Shown: positions 48,792-61,766, numbered from the stretch's first letter. The stretch is DNA of 64,000 nt from Chromobotia macracanthus (GCA_036877525.1 JAZGTH010000005.1:1538001-1602000); one strand, 5' to 3'. Notes: generated from the letters alone by a model not told the origin. Translations and numbers: made by a program.

Positions 48792-49039
48792 TCATTTCCT
48801 TGCGAGGAAGCCTAGGCAGGCCGCGGTGTTGGGCCTTGCACAATGGCAGCCATTAACTTTAAGGTGCATTTCTATCACTTTCTGAATTAGTTCGTGCCCA
48901 GGCAAAGATGTCACGCTACGCTCTTACAGCTCTATGTGTCAATTGACTGCATAAGCTCAGTCGATGCCTGGCGTGCTTTTCTCCTTTGCGTAACATAAGT
49001 AAATGTCAGCAAGGCATCCCCCGTGCCTCCGTGGCCGTG

Positions 49040-49490
49040 CATATTTCTCCTTGTATATCAGTCTGAGTGTCTGATAGCTGTAAACAGTGACAGATCTTGA
49101 GGCAGGCGTGGCTCAATTGCAGCAGGCGTGACGTTAGCAAGTGACAGGATGTGTGCTTCATTACAGACAAAAACTGCAGTTTAAAATATGAGGTAAGGTT
49201 GCAAATGGGTAAATAAGGGCATGCTTGCACTGCCTGATTGCTTCCGTCCATCAAATGGAGTGTCAGATGGCTGTAAACAGGGAGAGACCTTGTGGCAGGT
49301 GAAAAGCATTTGTTTAGTGGTAAATTTTGACCTACTAGGTGCATCGTAGTGACTCCCGCTGGTAACTGGGGTTACGTATTGCATTGTGTGTATAAATGGC
49401 GGAATTACATATTGTACAAAATGCCAAATGGGTAAAAAAGAACAAGCAGATGAGGACTGCATTGTCTGTTCTTTCACACACATCTACCGG
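49040..49490. repeat. Imperfect ~200 bp direct duplication upstream of U2 gene 1
   Basis: Paired blocks in the same order: GTGTCTGATAGCTGTAAACA with ACAGATCTTGAGGCAGG (49065), and GTGTCAGATGGCTGTAAACA with GAGACCTTGTGGCAGG (49260); then CAAATGGGTAAATAAGGGCA (49202) and CAAATGGGTAAAAAAGAACA (49427). Possibly part of the U2 array spacer; not recognised as a known element. Confidence 0.6.
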
Positions 49491-52400
49491 ACTGACTGAC
49501 TGTGGCGGCCTTCAGCGGTGGCAGGTTTTGGGGCAGCTCCCCCTGCCACTGGCTTTTCCCAGCTTTATTATGGCAGTGAATAGCACCCATCCACTCATCT
49601 ATCCATCATAGATATTTATAGGCAATTTTTAATTTTTGGATGAACTACCCCTTAATCAATTTGTGCTGAATTTGTCCTAGTTGTGCTGAAAAGATTTGAA
49701 GTGTTTCCTACATTTTTTTTGGTTTTTAAACATTTGTTTATTTTTTTATTTTTAAGCATTACTTTCACCAGGTGAAAGGCACATATCTTGTCATAAATTG
49801 AAACAGGAGTTTTGTGTCTGTTTGTTGTTACGTCCTGGGCTGCGTTTCTCAAAAGGATCATAAGCCTAAGAATATTGTAGCACCAGCTGGCACCAATGGT
49901 GTCTTATCAGCTTAGGCTGACAATTTTAAGAAATGCACCCCTGGTTATTACAAACCCAACTACTTTAGTTTGGGAGCCAAAGACATTCAAAACCTTTAAC
50001 TGGTGACAGTAAATTAAATCAATTGGGAGTTGCATGAATAATAAACATGTTGCATTGCAACACAGAATCATCATCAACTGTGAATTGTCATGGAGTCTCA
50101 TCTGTTTAAGACACGGTGCAATGTACAGATCCAAATATAGTAATTTAAGACTGGTACTGTCTTTATAAGTTACAGTGCAGTTTATATTGTGTGGTGTATC
50201 TAATTATACAGCTGGAGGTACATTTTTGTGGACAAAACATCTAACTAGCATTAAATGGCTTCTCATTTGTCAATCTGTTTCATACTCTGTTAGGATGTAA
50301 CAGACAATATGGACATACATACATACATACATGCATGCATGCAGGCATGCATGTATGTATATATGGACAAACATCAGTGGGAACCATCTGCATAGACCAG
50401 AAAAGTCCTCAGCTAAACCCATCCAGTGTGGGGATCATCTTGAAAGGGAGTTTGGTGATAGAAGGCCACAGGCAGGTTGGTCAGTTCATCCGTTTCCTTA
50501 ACGGACTGATTTATGCTCTGCATTTGGACTAACTTAAGTGTATGAGAAACACTTTTTACTTTATTCAGCAGGTAATGCTCAACCTGGGAAAAGGTGAGCA
50601 AGCACCCAAAACTGCTGCATATTGTAGTATTGTACTGTTATATTTTGAAAGTTACATTTAAATTTAAAAAAAGAATGTACTTTTGTTATTTGCTTGCTTT
50701 CTATTTACCTTTTCTTTAATTGTTTTGTTTAATTGTGCTCAGTTTATCTTAAGAAACTGAGTAATTGTACAGAGCAATTGATATTACAAATGATTGCAAT
50801 ACAGCTTTAAATCAGTTTATTGAACTTCTTATAAAAGCTGGATGGACTGGATTTTTTAACCTAATTTAACTTTTGCTACACATAATTTGTTTTTGCTACA
50901 CATAATTTTAAGGCAACCAATTTCCTCAAATTTTTTATGTAAATTGAGTAATAGCAGGCATCAGTTTATATTCTTATTATTAATAAGAAGTTAATAGAAA
51001 AAAAGGACAGTTGAATTTACCTGGCACAGGAGATTGCATCAATGACTTTTTATTGACCAAATAACAAACATTTTTTTTTTAAAAGGTTAAACCCTGAAGA
51101 TTCCTCTGTTTAGGGGAGTTAGTTTATTTGAAATGAAATATGCTATAGATTTTTGTGTTCTTTAAATGTTTTCATATTTCTTTGAAAGAAAAATCACAGT
51201 TTTAAATTAAAAGATTTGAATATTGTATTTTAAATTATATTTGCACATAAAAAAACTAGCTTTTTCTCTAGACTGATTGCCTACCCAAATGTTTTCTCTC
51301 GCTCGCTCAACCACACACACTGCGCACTGCAGCTTTGCTAACCTCTGCCGTAATTTTAGCCATGTACATAATGCTAATGGTAGCTAATATTTTTTATTCA
51401 CCTGTGTAGGTTTTTACTCGCATTTGTAAGTGTCAGTACAGGCCCTTTACTCTGTTATCAAAGTTAAACTGGTACAAAAGAGAACCAATTACAAATCTTT
51501 TTGTAAATTTTACAGTTAAGTAAACAAACCTTTGCATTTATATTTATATCGACATGTTAAACTAAAATTTACCTGCAGCTCAGCACTTTGCAGTCCTGCA
51601 AATAACATTGATTGAGATGATGAATCCTGCACTTACCCCATGATGGTGACGCATGTGCACAATTTACTGCCAAAACCAATATTTTGGAGCACATTATACT
51701 TATTTATGTTGCAGCCAAAACATAGGCAGTGTATGTTGAATGCACTCATTATAACATACTTTCTTATTAAAGTATAAATATGACTGATTTGCAGGGCTTG
51801 TATTAACAACCCTCCAGAGTAAATTAATTTTATAAAATTAATTTCTAATTTTAATAAAAATAGATGGGGTTTCTGTGCAAAAGACATTTTGCTGCTTGAT
51901 GAAAGCTAAAGAAAATGTATATTTTTCAGATTTTTTAAAGTTGCTTTTTGAGGCAAATTTTTTGCTTTTTGAAAAAATCTGCCATTGAGGTTTTTATCCT
52001 CAAAAAAATATTCAATATTCAACAAAGTAAATATTCAGTAAATTTACAGGACATGGTAAAACAAGCATGGTTATCCATGTTTCAGAGGATTAGATATAGG
52101 AAATTGTTTAGGTCAAGTCTAAATAGATGTTCCATAAATAGGACCCTCCATATGATCACTGTCACAACAGGTCAGGGCAGTAGTCAGTATAATCATAGAC
52201 ATACATAACTGCCATAGTAAATAATGTAAACGGTCCCCAGGAATTTAGGATTATTTTTATTACAGTTCTAAAAGTGCTTTCTCTTGTTAATCAGAGTGGG
52301 GAAAGTCACTACTAGCCTATGTCCATCCTCATAGAGAACAGGGGGTGAAACACAACAATCATTACAGATGGGTTAAATTCTCTACAACAGTCCGTCTGTT

Positions 52401-54856
52401 TTATATTAAAAAGGTGATTTTTATTTGCAGCTTCTTGAATGTTCAATTTATCACAAATGAAAGGGGTATGTTTGTCACCATATTCTGAATAAAACCCACA
52501 TGTTGCATAATGGCCATGGGCCAAGGGGAGGGATTATGTATCTCTCTTATGCTCCTTTGTCATGCTCCTCTGTCAGGTAATGTTTTGGGGGAAGTTACAT
52601 TTACATCTGTGCATGCCAGATGTCTTGCCCACACGGTTCACAGAGGATTTACACAAGTTGTTGGTGTTAGCCTCAGTTAACCCTACTGTTGATCGCAAAA
52701 TGACCCGTCCCACAAACACGTTCTTACAAATACACGTACCCATGAACTCTTGTACTCTGCTGTGTTATGACCAGTGCACCTGTGGCAAACACATAGCTCA
52801 TATTATAGACAGGGCTTTGAAGAACACTGTCGTTAAATATTTGAGAGGTGCATGAAAGTACTCTATTTTAGTGTAATCATTTTGAAAGACAGGAATTTAG
52901 TTTTGTTAAATTAAATTCTAGGGGGTTTAGGATTGGATCAGTAAAAACAAAAGCTGCTGTGATTGCTCTTGTTAGTGCTGTTCATTTGAATTTGTGTGAG
53001 CACTGTCATACTACAAACCTTGATGCAGACTAAACAAGCAGACTGAGACCCCTGAATAGGTGGCCTGTTTCCAAATACATTTTTTGCTTAAATAAACACA
53101 ACACGGAACAACAGTTAAACAAACCAAAAACAGAATGTGATGCATGGTTGGAAATTTACGCTTTCATTAAGGGTCAATATTTATCTCCTGGAATTGATGT
53201 CAGAGGCATTATTTATCTTTTATAAGCAGTTTTTATAATTATCTTATTAAATGTATGTTATCTTATGTTCAATATTTAAATTTAATCAATTTAACCAATC
53301 AGAATAATCACATGTAGGCTGTTACCAATAAAATGTTATCAACACATCAGAAGTTTAGGATCATACAGCCTGAAATGTTTCTTATCATCTGAAGCTGTTA
53401 TAGCTGTTAATATGCCAACATATTAATTTCTGCAAAAATGTTTTTGGAAGATTTAGACAGAGTAATGAAGAAAAAGCATCCAGTAAGAGCCAGCATAGAT
53501 GAGATCACCATTACAGTTTAAAGATTATGGCAGGGTGATCCCTCAAGAAACTAGATGGTAAAATGCTAGAACATTTTTGCAAATTCTAGGCAATGTGTGG
53601 CTACATTAAATATGCTAAAATATATTATGGTTTGATTTATTTGAAAAAATAAACTGATTTATTTCTTTAGTCACAACATAATTCCCATAACTACCTTTGT
53701 GTTATCTGATTTTTAATGAGTTTACTACAATTTAACAATGTGGAAAAAAATAATAATAATGAATGAGTCGGTGATCCTAAACTTTTGACAGGTAGTGTAT
53801 ATCAACAAAAGCCATCTTTAAACTGAAGAAGCTGCATCTGACATGACTGTTTAATGGTTCTCAAATGTGACAAACAGATTTACACAACAGTTGCATAATA
53901 TTATGAGATTAAAGTCATTTAAAAGTATATAAATCTAAAAATAAAAATTTTAAAGTTTAAGGCTGATGCCTCTTCATTTACACATCATCAGATCTGTCTT
54001 TAAACTGTGTTAAGTCAGAGCAGCATATCAGATGTAATAAATATAAGAAACAGGCACTTGTTGCAGAGGGCTGCAAGATTAAAACAAAACTTGTCACTGT
54101 TGATTTTTGCTCTTGGTATTCTAAATGTGTCCATCAACATCTAATACATTAAAAGCATTTTTGCACGCAATAATATAAGCTGAGAAATGTTTATGAATTG
54201 TTTTATTGCTGTTTTTATTAACATTGGTTCTCTTAGCATGACATTCATAGTTTAAATAACTGTTTAAATTGTTTACAGACATCAAGCAAAGAATATTCCC
54301 TATCACTGAAACGGTCATAATTTCTGCAATCTTGCAAAAATGTTATAATCAATGAAGGTGATTACACAGCACAATAAATCTCTTACATCAAATATGCACT
54401 CATTGAGCACGCCCTTCAAATCACCAGCATTTAAAAAAAAATGTTTGCACCTGTTTTAAAGTCTGTAGATGTTTGTCAGGATAAACCAAAATCATACATT
54501 TTCTTTTGCAGTATTTATTCAAAAGTGGCTGTTATGCACAATTATAGGCTTAAAATGTCCAAATATAAAATGGCCAGAACTAGATGTGAAACACCCAACG
54601 ATACTCTGCCATACAGATTTAGTTTGGGTATGTATATGGGAAAATTACTCTGTTGATCTAGAAAAAAGCTCTTCATTGAACAAACAGCCATGAACTTCTG
54701 CTACATCACAAATAGCGATGCAATAGGAATGCCTCTGTGATTACGTCCTGTCCATGTATTAAAGTCAGCCAAAGGCAAGAATAAACATCATAGGCAAGGT
54801 TACATCAGGACCAGAAGCTTAAAAGCATATAAATTAAACACACACACACACACAGG
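49491..54856. other. Gene-poor AT-rich stretch
   Basis: I see no supported gene here. It contains a (CATA)n/(GCAT)n microsatellite near 50315-50360 and the TIR element at 53343-53799. An ORF near 52562-52855 (97 codons) has no family features I recognise and is probably chance. Confidence 0.5.
53343..53799. mobile_element. Non-autonomous TIR element, family copy 2
   Basis: It contains AGAAGTTTAGGATCATACAG at the left and TAAACTTTTGACAGGTAGTG at the right, plus interior blocks shared with copy 1. It also carries the GCAAATTCTAGGCAATGTGT block that copy 1 lacks. Confidence 0.72.
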
Positions 54857-55640
54857 CCACTTTATTAGGTACACCTTGCTAGTACCGGGTTGGACCCCCT
54901 TTTGCCTTCAGAACTGCCTTAATTCTTCATGGTATAGATTCAACAAGGTGTTGGAAACATTCCTCAGAGATTTTGGTCCATATTGATATGATAGCATCAC
55001 GCAGTTGCTGCAGATTTGTTGGCTATACATCCATGATGCAAATCTCCAATTCCACCACATCCCAAAGGTGCTCTATTGGATTGTGATCTGGTGACTGAAA
55101 CAAGGCAGGATGGATCTATGTCTTTATGTTCTTTACGCCAAATTCTGACCCTACCATCTGAATGTTGCAGCAAAAATCGAGACTCGTCAGACCAGGCAAC
55201 GTTTTCCCAATCTTCTGTTGTCCAATTTTGGTGAGCCTGTGTGAATTGTAGCCTCCGTATCCTGTTCTTAGCTGACAGGAGCGGCCCCCAGTGTGGTCTT
55301 CTGCTGCTGTAGCCCATCTGCTTCAGGGTTCGATGTGTTGTGCATTCAGAGATGGTATTCTGCATACCTTTGTTGTAACAAGTGGTTATTTGAGTTACTG
55401 TTGCCTTTCTATCATCTCTAACAAGTCTGCCCATTCTCCTCTGACCTCTGATATCAGCAAGGCATTTCCGTCCACACAACTGCCGCTCACTGGATATTTT
55501 CTCTTTTTCGTACCATTCTCTGTAAACCCTAGAGATGGTTATGAGCGAAAATCCCAGTAGATCAGCAGTTTTTGAAATACTCTGAACACAGAATGGTTGT
55601 TGGTGCTGGTCTAAGTCACAAATCCCCTTTCTTCCCCATT
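54857..55640 (-). mobile_element. Internally deleted Tc1-like transposon
   Basis: The plus-strand left end GGCCACTTTATTAGGTACAC is the terminus of a common fish Tc1-like element. On the minus strand the transposase N-terminal part is readable: ISECTTHRTLKQMGYSSRRP, KNRIRRLQFTQAHQNWTTED, WENVAWSDESRFLLQHSDGR. After DPSCLVSVTRSQSN it jumps to the C-terminal part near 55100. The central catalytic region is missing and the right-hand inverted repeat is degraded. Confidence 0.82.
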
Positions 55641-55757
55641 CTGATGTTCAGTTTAAACTTGGTTTAAACACCCTATGTTCATTAGTACAGCACTTAATAA
55701 GCCAGATAATCAATGAAGTTCCACAAATATTGACATCTACAGTGGAATGTCCTAAAG

Positions 55758-55912
55758 ACTTCATGTAGCTCAACTGGTAGAGCGAAGCACTAACAACAAG
55801 GTCATGGGTTCAATTCCCAGGAAAAACACAAACTGAAAAAATGTATAACCTATGTAAATTGCTTTGGATAAAAGCGTCTGACATGAATAAATCTGACATG
55901 AATAAATGTTTC
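55758..55912 (+). mobile_element. tRNA-derived SINE
   Basis: GTAGCTCAACTGGTAGAGCG (box A) and CATGGGTTCAATTCCCAGG (box B), then TTGCTTTGGATAAAAGCGTC and a repeated GACATGAATAAAT tail. Not a functional tRNA: no acceptor-stem pairing is visible. Confidence 0.82.
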
Positions 55913-55981
55913 CTGCTTTCAAGATATCTGTAAGACAATATGCACACAGTTATGCAAGTTACATTTACGTTATACAGATGA

Positions 55982-56105
55982 TCCTGTAACTCAACTGGTA
56001 GAGCATCGCATTCGATTCCCAGGGGAACACATTAATAAATTGTATACCATTAAATGCACTATAAGTTGCTCAGATGATAAAAGCATCTGTCAAATGCATA
56101 AAAAG
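55982..56105 (+). mobile_element. Degraded tRNA-derived SINE
   Basis: GTAACTCAACTGGTAGAGCA followed by a shortened box B (CGATTCCCAGG) and a GATAAAAGCATCTGTCAAAT tail. Same family as the copy just upstream. Confidence 0.75.
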
Positions 56106-59100
56106 TAAAATGTATGCAGTACAACACTACAAACCAAAACATGCAATACAACTGTTGCACAAGTAAGGAAAGCGCTATACCATTTTCCATGTACACATTG
56201 GGTCACATAAAACATTTACTTGACAAAAATATAGTTCCACACTTTTACTTTGCAATTTTGCCTCTATTGGACACTCAGTGGTACAGAATGATTCAAAACT
56301 TTAAATTTTCAGCATGCAAATTCTTAAATTGCTTGGTTTGGTTGTGTGTGGGCAGAGCTTCATACACAGCCATCCAAGAATCCAAAATGTTTGTAAAATG
56401 TCTTGGTTAATGTTATGTTTAACATAGTAAAGCAACATAATCTTTTTTAAAAAATCTAGATGCATTCCTACAAATAACTGCATTGGAAATGACCTCTTTT
56501 CCAGTGGGAAAAGAGGTCTGGACTAAAAAGCTTTGTATGGGGCTGACCTTTGTCATAGTAATGAATTTCCACATTGGGTGAGAAAATGTGAAGAGCACTT
56601 AAACTCAACAGATGCAGCAGGACATTTTGAGGAATGAGGATTTTATTGTTGTGGCTTGAGCTTAGGAAGGCCACTTGAGAGGGACCAGTAGCTGTGATGC
56701 AGGAGAGACAGGGGGTGGATAGACTGCTGGATTTCCTACACTCAGTCTGTACTCCGTAAATACTCTGGCGATTTATAATATCCAGAAGACAAACCTGGAT
56801 CCTCCCCAGCCGGTGCCCTGAACATACAATTTTACACTACATTAAAAACCCTCTAACAAGGACAACGGGATTTAATTGCTGCATATCCAAGGCCAAAACT
56901 GCTGTGTCACTTGTTTCCTCAAAGTGTGAGTTAACATGGCTCAACAGGCTTCTTTCGACACTTTGGGAGCTGCTAGGGGTTGGAACATGAGAACTTAGTT
57001 TATTTGCAGAGTAATCTGCACATAATTCTTGGAATAACACAAGAACTGTTAAAATAGATAAATCTTCCAAATCTGTCCTTATAACCCCTCTCTGTTGTAC
57101 ATTAAACTGTAACAAATCATTATTGTTAATGTTCATGTGCTTTAATTATGTATTTATAATATAATGTTTGATGTATGCTTAAATTTAGGGCTACCAAAAA
57201 ATTGAAAACCGTTCACCAAAAGGAAATGTCAGCATTTACTTACCTTCATCACAAAATATCAAACCAGTAGTTAAAAAAAAGCTGTGCCCTGTATTCCAGC
57301 TCTTTTAAAACCACACAATATCTTTTACATTTCCATGTAAGCCATTATTTACTGAATATATTTGCAATTGATGTCAATGGTTTTGACATTACACACATAA
57401 GCTAAAGCACAACACAAATCTGTCATATGTCTTCAGAAGACTGCAGTGTAGCCAGGATATTTTACAACTGCGTGAATATGTGATGACAATTTTCTTTTTA
57501 AGATGAACTATCCCTATAATGAACACAGAAAAAACACGCCCTCTGCTGGCCTTACTCTTTAATCACAGTTCAGAGAACAAACGCTTCCAAGTGATTATCA
57601 TTTTCAAACAAATATACTTAGATCATTTAAATGAGGACATGGTTTAGAAAGGATGGCATCCTCTCATAGGCATGATCAACGCTGGGTTTAGAGCAGTCAA
57701 CAGTAACATTGCGAAGACCAGAGCTGAAAATGCGAGCTTGCAACTGGTCTAATATTTCAGAACATTTTTCCACCAGTTAGACTCTTAAGACACTTATGGC
57801 TGTCATTAGATAAATTAAATGGTGACATTCATAAAACTATACACGCTAGAGCTTTTCTCAGAACTTTAAGAAAAGTCAGTTATGAACTACATTTAATCAA
57901 ATGGTCTTTTTAACTGATGTTTGGAGTCAGTTTCATTTCCCTAAAGTTTACACAGCAAAGTAACCACAGGTGTAGTTCGTTAAATAATGTGACTGCTGGA
58001 AAAGTCCATATACATTTTGTCTTTTAAACAGAATATCTGTTTTTTATTTAAAACCCGTTTCATTTTAATTTTTTAATATATAATGTTAAATAAATGTTTA
58101 TATATATATATATAATATTATATGTTAAACGTAACTTTTAATATACAATGCATTCACACATTCATAAAATGTTTTTTTGGGGGCCAATGTAACTGTCAAA
58201 CAAAAACAGCCCATTATTTATTACTATTTATTAACTGTAATCACAACAAGAAAAAAAAACAAAGAATTTTCACAATTCTGCAGCTGAAGATCGCAACTCT
58301 GGATCCATATTTAGAATCCATCACCTACTGCAAAGACATTCAAAGCAACAAGCATCCAATGTCAGAGGACGTGTGACTGCAGCTCTTTAGCAAGCTGACC
58401 AATAGCTGACCAATGTCTGTCAAGCATCTGACTGTACTGCACATTCTCAGCACAGAGGTGCTAAAAGACAGAAACAAGCCGTCACAGTTGACCATAACAC
58501 CTCTCATAAGGCTCCTTTATTACCAAAAAACCTTTTCTGAAAGTTCACGATTCAAATGGAGTCCTGGGGTCAAAAAAGGTTGTACCCCCAAATGGTTTCA
58601 GCCATGTAACACTGTGTCCATGTGGTGCGAAACATGGTGAACATGAACATGGGTTCAAGCTCCAGGAAATGTCCAGATGGAACAACAAAAATGCTAGTAG
58701 ATTACCTCTTAAAAAAACATCACTGCTCATGGTTCCCACAACAAACAGTAATTTTTTGCAATAGTTCTGAGGTTGTGTAACACCAGTAATGATCCAACAA
58801 AATTGGCATATTTCTTCAAGTTACATTTATTGTACAAATGTTCCTATGAATCCCATTAGAATATTGCAAATTGAGATCCTGCTGTGTAAGAAGGATCATG
58901 TCAGTCTTTACTCTAAACAACTTTATTTAAACAACTCAATCTTTACTTTAACAATTTTTTTTAATTGTACAAATTATTTTAGTTGTACTGCTTCATCAGG
59001 CACTGCATTTAAACTAAAGCACACTTCAACAGTACATGGACTGAGCCACTGTCCTTCCTCTAGCTAACATGATCAGCTTAAAACAACCCAAATCAGCCAC

Positions 59101-59369
59101 CATAAATTCATTACAACTTCCAAAGAGAAATTTCAGTGGAGAAATTCCAGCAATTGTTCATCCACTGTGCATCAACGCCTTTGATCCCCGTGTGATTCTT
59201 TTACCTGGAATATAATGGAGTCAAGTATTAAATGTTCTTGGTTTGTTTTCCTGGCCATTATGACCTAATGATCCTTTTGTACTAATACACTTGTAGTATG
59301 TTAAAGAACCCTGAAGTTCTATTAATTACTCTGTCCTACAAAAAATCCATAGTGTAAAATTACGGTACC
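56106..59369. other. Intergenic stretch and bod1 3' flank
   Basis: No supported gene. It holds a 12 bp perfect hairpin (56491-56518) and a short TA microsatellite (about 58099-58115). Minus-strand AATAAA candidates near 58920 could end bod1 transcripts. Confidence 0.45.
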
Positions 59370-59571
59370 TCATTGTAATTTTGTTGCCACATTACTGGTT
59401 ATTTCCTGCTGCTCTGCATCAGGGGTTAACTGTGATGATCCCTCTTCTGTCTTCTCCGCAGCTAGAAAGTCATGAATCGCATTCTCAATGTGTGGCCTGA
59501 AGATATGGTTTAGTTTAGGGTCCACCACCTGAGTAATGATGCGGTCTACACCAGATTCCAACATCCCCGAC
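59370..59571 (-). CDS. bod1: bod1 coding exon 3
   Basis: 202 bp to the stop; SGMLESGVDRIITQVVDPKL through the acidic/polar tail EEGSSQLTPDAEQQEITSNV. Confidence 0.93.
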
Positions 59572-60938
59572 CTGTGTACAAGTACAAATAAGTACAAGTT
59601 TCCATCTGACACTTAATACAAATACAAACTTTAAAATGAAAACCTTTCCATCATTTACCCACCCTCATGACTTTTTTCTTCTGTGGAACCCAAAAGAAGG
59701 TATTCTGAGAAATGTCTCAGTGGTTTTGTGTCCATACAATAAAACTCAATAGGTGCCACTGTTGGTTGGTTACCAATGTATGTCAGAATATCTTTTTTGC
59801 TCCTCAAAAACGTTATACAGGCTTGGAATGACATTAGGGTAAATGATTGAAGATTTTTTTTTGAATGAACTACCTCTTTAATTTTATTTCCTTTCTCCTT
59901 GAAATGTTAAAGATTGTTTATTGAACAGTAAGATTTTGATTTTATTTTAATGAATTTGTTTAGGTGAATTTTTCTCACTTCAAAACTTTAAACACAACAC
60001 AACATACAATGCAATACAATGAGAAACACCACATACAGTACACAATACAAAATATATAAAACAAAGTATCTGAACCGAACACATACTGAACTACACTCTG
60101 CCTTAGCGCAGTCCTCACTTGGTTCTTGTTGATTGACGGACTCCATTCTTGAGTACTGAGATGATTGGACACAAAGTTGTCCACCTTCTGTCTCAGGTTC
60201 TGATAGGCTGGCTGGAAATTATAAATGACAGATGGATAGTGGAAGAGGAAATGATAGATATAATAAAGGAAGGAAAAGGCAGACAGACAGACAGAAACAT
60301 CTGGTTGCGTTCACAAAACATAAGTCAACAACATTTAATTCAATTCTAATGATCAAAATATTTCTAATTTTAAAAATCAATTTAGCTGATTGATGTAATT
60401 GAATAGAGCTATAAAAATAAATTAATCCTTTATATTAATCACAGTTTCTGCATTATTGCAAAATCAACTGATTTCTCAATTGCCTCATTTCTATTTTCTT
60501 CAAAAGATGCTTTGTTTACTTGAGGGTTTTAAAATGAATTAGGTCACTACTGGTGTTGATACCGACTAATCTGTTTTCGTCATTTTCATAATCGAGATTT
60601 GAGGGGTTTTCTAATGGTTAAAGTGGCCCAATAAAGCAGCATCACAGAAAATACATTTTAGAACAGTATAAAACAATGAATAAGAAAAATGCCAATAGGA
60701 TTTACGATTGCGTTCAAATTTTCAGGAGCTCCTGCGACGCCCCAAAAGGCTTGTCTCGGTAATTAGCTCGACGATCATGAAATGCAACGATACGTTTCAC
60801 CTTAGTGTCCACGTCTGCCAGACAGTCTCGTCTGAATTCATCAAACAGGCCTCTGTTCTTCAGATGCTCCACGATGAGCGCGATGAGTTGAGGGTCTCCA
60901 GGAGGAAGATTACTCGCATTACCGCCGCCTTCTGCCAT
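59370..60938 (-). CDS. bod1: Biorientation of chromosomes in cell division protein 1 (three exons)
   Basis: Coding exons are 60938-60801, 60211-60087 and 59571-59370 (138, 125 and 202 bp), giving 154 residues. It begins MAEGGGNASNLPPGDPQLIA, continues LIVEHLKNRGLFDEFRRDCL and ADVDTK, then PAYQNLRQKVDNFVSNHLST, QEWSPSINKNQVRTALRQSV, and SGMLESGVDRIITQVVDPKL with NHIFRPHIENAIHDFLAAEK. This is the whole conserved BOD1 core. Human BOD1 is longer (about 185 residues, from memory), mainly through a Gly-rich N-terminus that is nearly absent here and a different tail. BOD1 acts at centromeres in chromosome biorientation and inhibits PP2A-B56. Splice junctions are CTAAG|GTGAAA, CCAG|CCAGCC, TTCA|GTATGT and CACAG|GTCGGG; the reading frame is intact. 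Confidence 0.94.
60087..60211 (-). CDS. bod1: bod1 coding exon 2
   Basis: 125 bp; PAYQNLRQKVDNFVSNHLST to LRQSVVQ, ending in phase 2 (CA) before donor GTATGT. Confidence 0.93.
60801..60938 (-). CDS. bod1: bod1 coding exon 1
   Basis: 46 codons from the ATG to ...CLADVDTK, then donor GTGAAA. The ATG is the first in frame and is followed by GCN as usual for MA- starts. Confidence 0.93.
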
Positions 60939-61385
60939 GATTTATCAGACTAATTACAATCCGATATTAACAGCCTTACACGACACAGATTTACGCAAAC
61001 GCTCGAGTTCAGCCTTGAAATTCGCAATTTGAATGCAATGCGAAAACATGCAACTAGTGCTTAAAATCTAACATAACAACAAAAGGACCCAAATAAAAGT
61101 ACTTCTTTCTTCTCCGTTTGTCTAAACGCGCACAAGCAGATGTACCGCCACCTATCGGACAAAACGAGAACTGTGACTCAGTTTTACTTCTCTCTCTTAA
61201 AAGACCTTTATCACATTTCCTACACAATACTAATGGACAATATGGATCCATTGATTCTAAACAATGACACCCTTATCTCAGTTTCCACGAGATCCAGACA
61301 CATAAAAACCGAGGAAAGGATGGGTGAGAGTAATACGGCGGGATGAAGTTCCTTTTAAAATAATACAAGGGAGTATGTTCGTGTG

Positions 61386-61766
61386 CTAGAAGATTCTCCA
61401 ATGAAAGATTGTGATACGTTTTAAAAAGCATTTCAATTATAGATAAATTTAAAGATAGTTAAATTTGAAAACTCAAGAACGTATGAAGTACTGCAATAAA
61501 TTTGTGTCCAGATACTGAACAAAGGAGAGCACAAAATACCTTTAATGAATGTTGTTTCAGTGAATAGGGACTAGAGGTTTTGCTAGCCAACCCGGAAGAA
61601 TCAACACGCTGCTTCGACGAGCACTTCCGGATATCAGTTCCGCTGTGATAAAGGTCTATTCTCACTTTGCTTTGTAATTTCGGAAAATTCGAGAAGTATC
61701 AATTTAACTATCTATAATTGAAATGCTTTTTAAAATTTCACAATATTTCATTGGAGAATCTTCTAG
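61386..61766. repeat. 381 bp element with ~66-80 bp terminal inverted repeats upstream of bod1
   Basis: Left arm 61386-61465 begins CTAGAAGATTCTCCAATGAA and contains TTAAAAAGCATTTCAATTAT. The right arm 61701-61766 is its reverse complement, ending TTCATTGGAGAATCTTCTAG. The left arm has a ~12 bp extra stretch. The interior is CpG-bearing and includes ACCCGGAAG and CACTTCCGG (ETS-like). Most simply a MITE. Confidence 0.8.

Noticed and set aside
50315..50360. CRISPR-like short repeats
   Set aside because: A CATA/GCAT microsatellite; the genome is a vertebrate.
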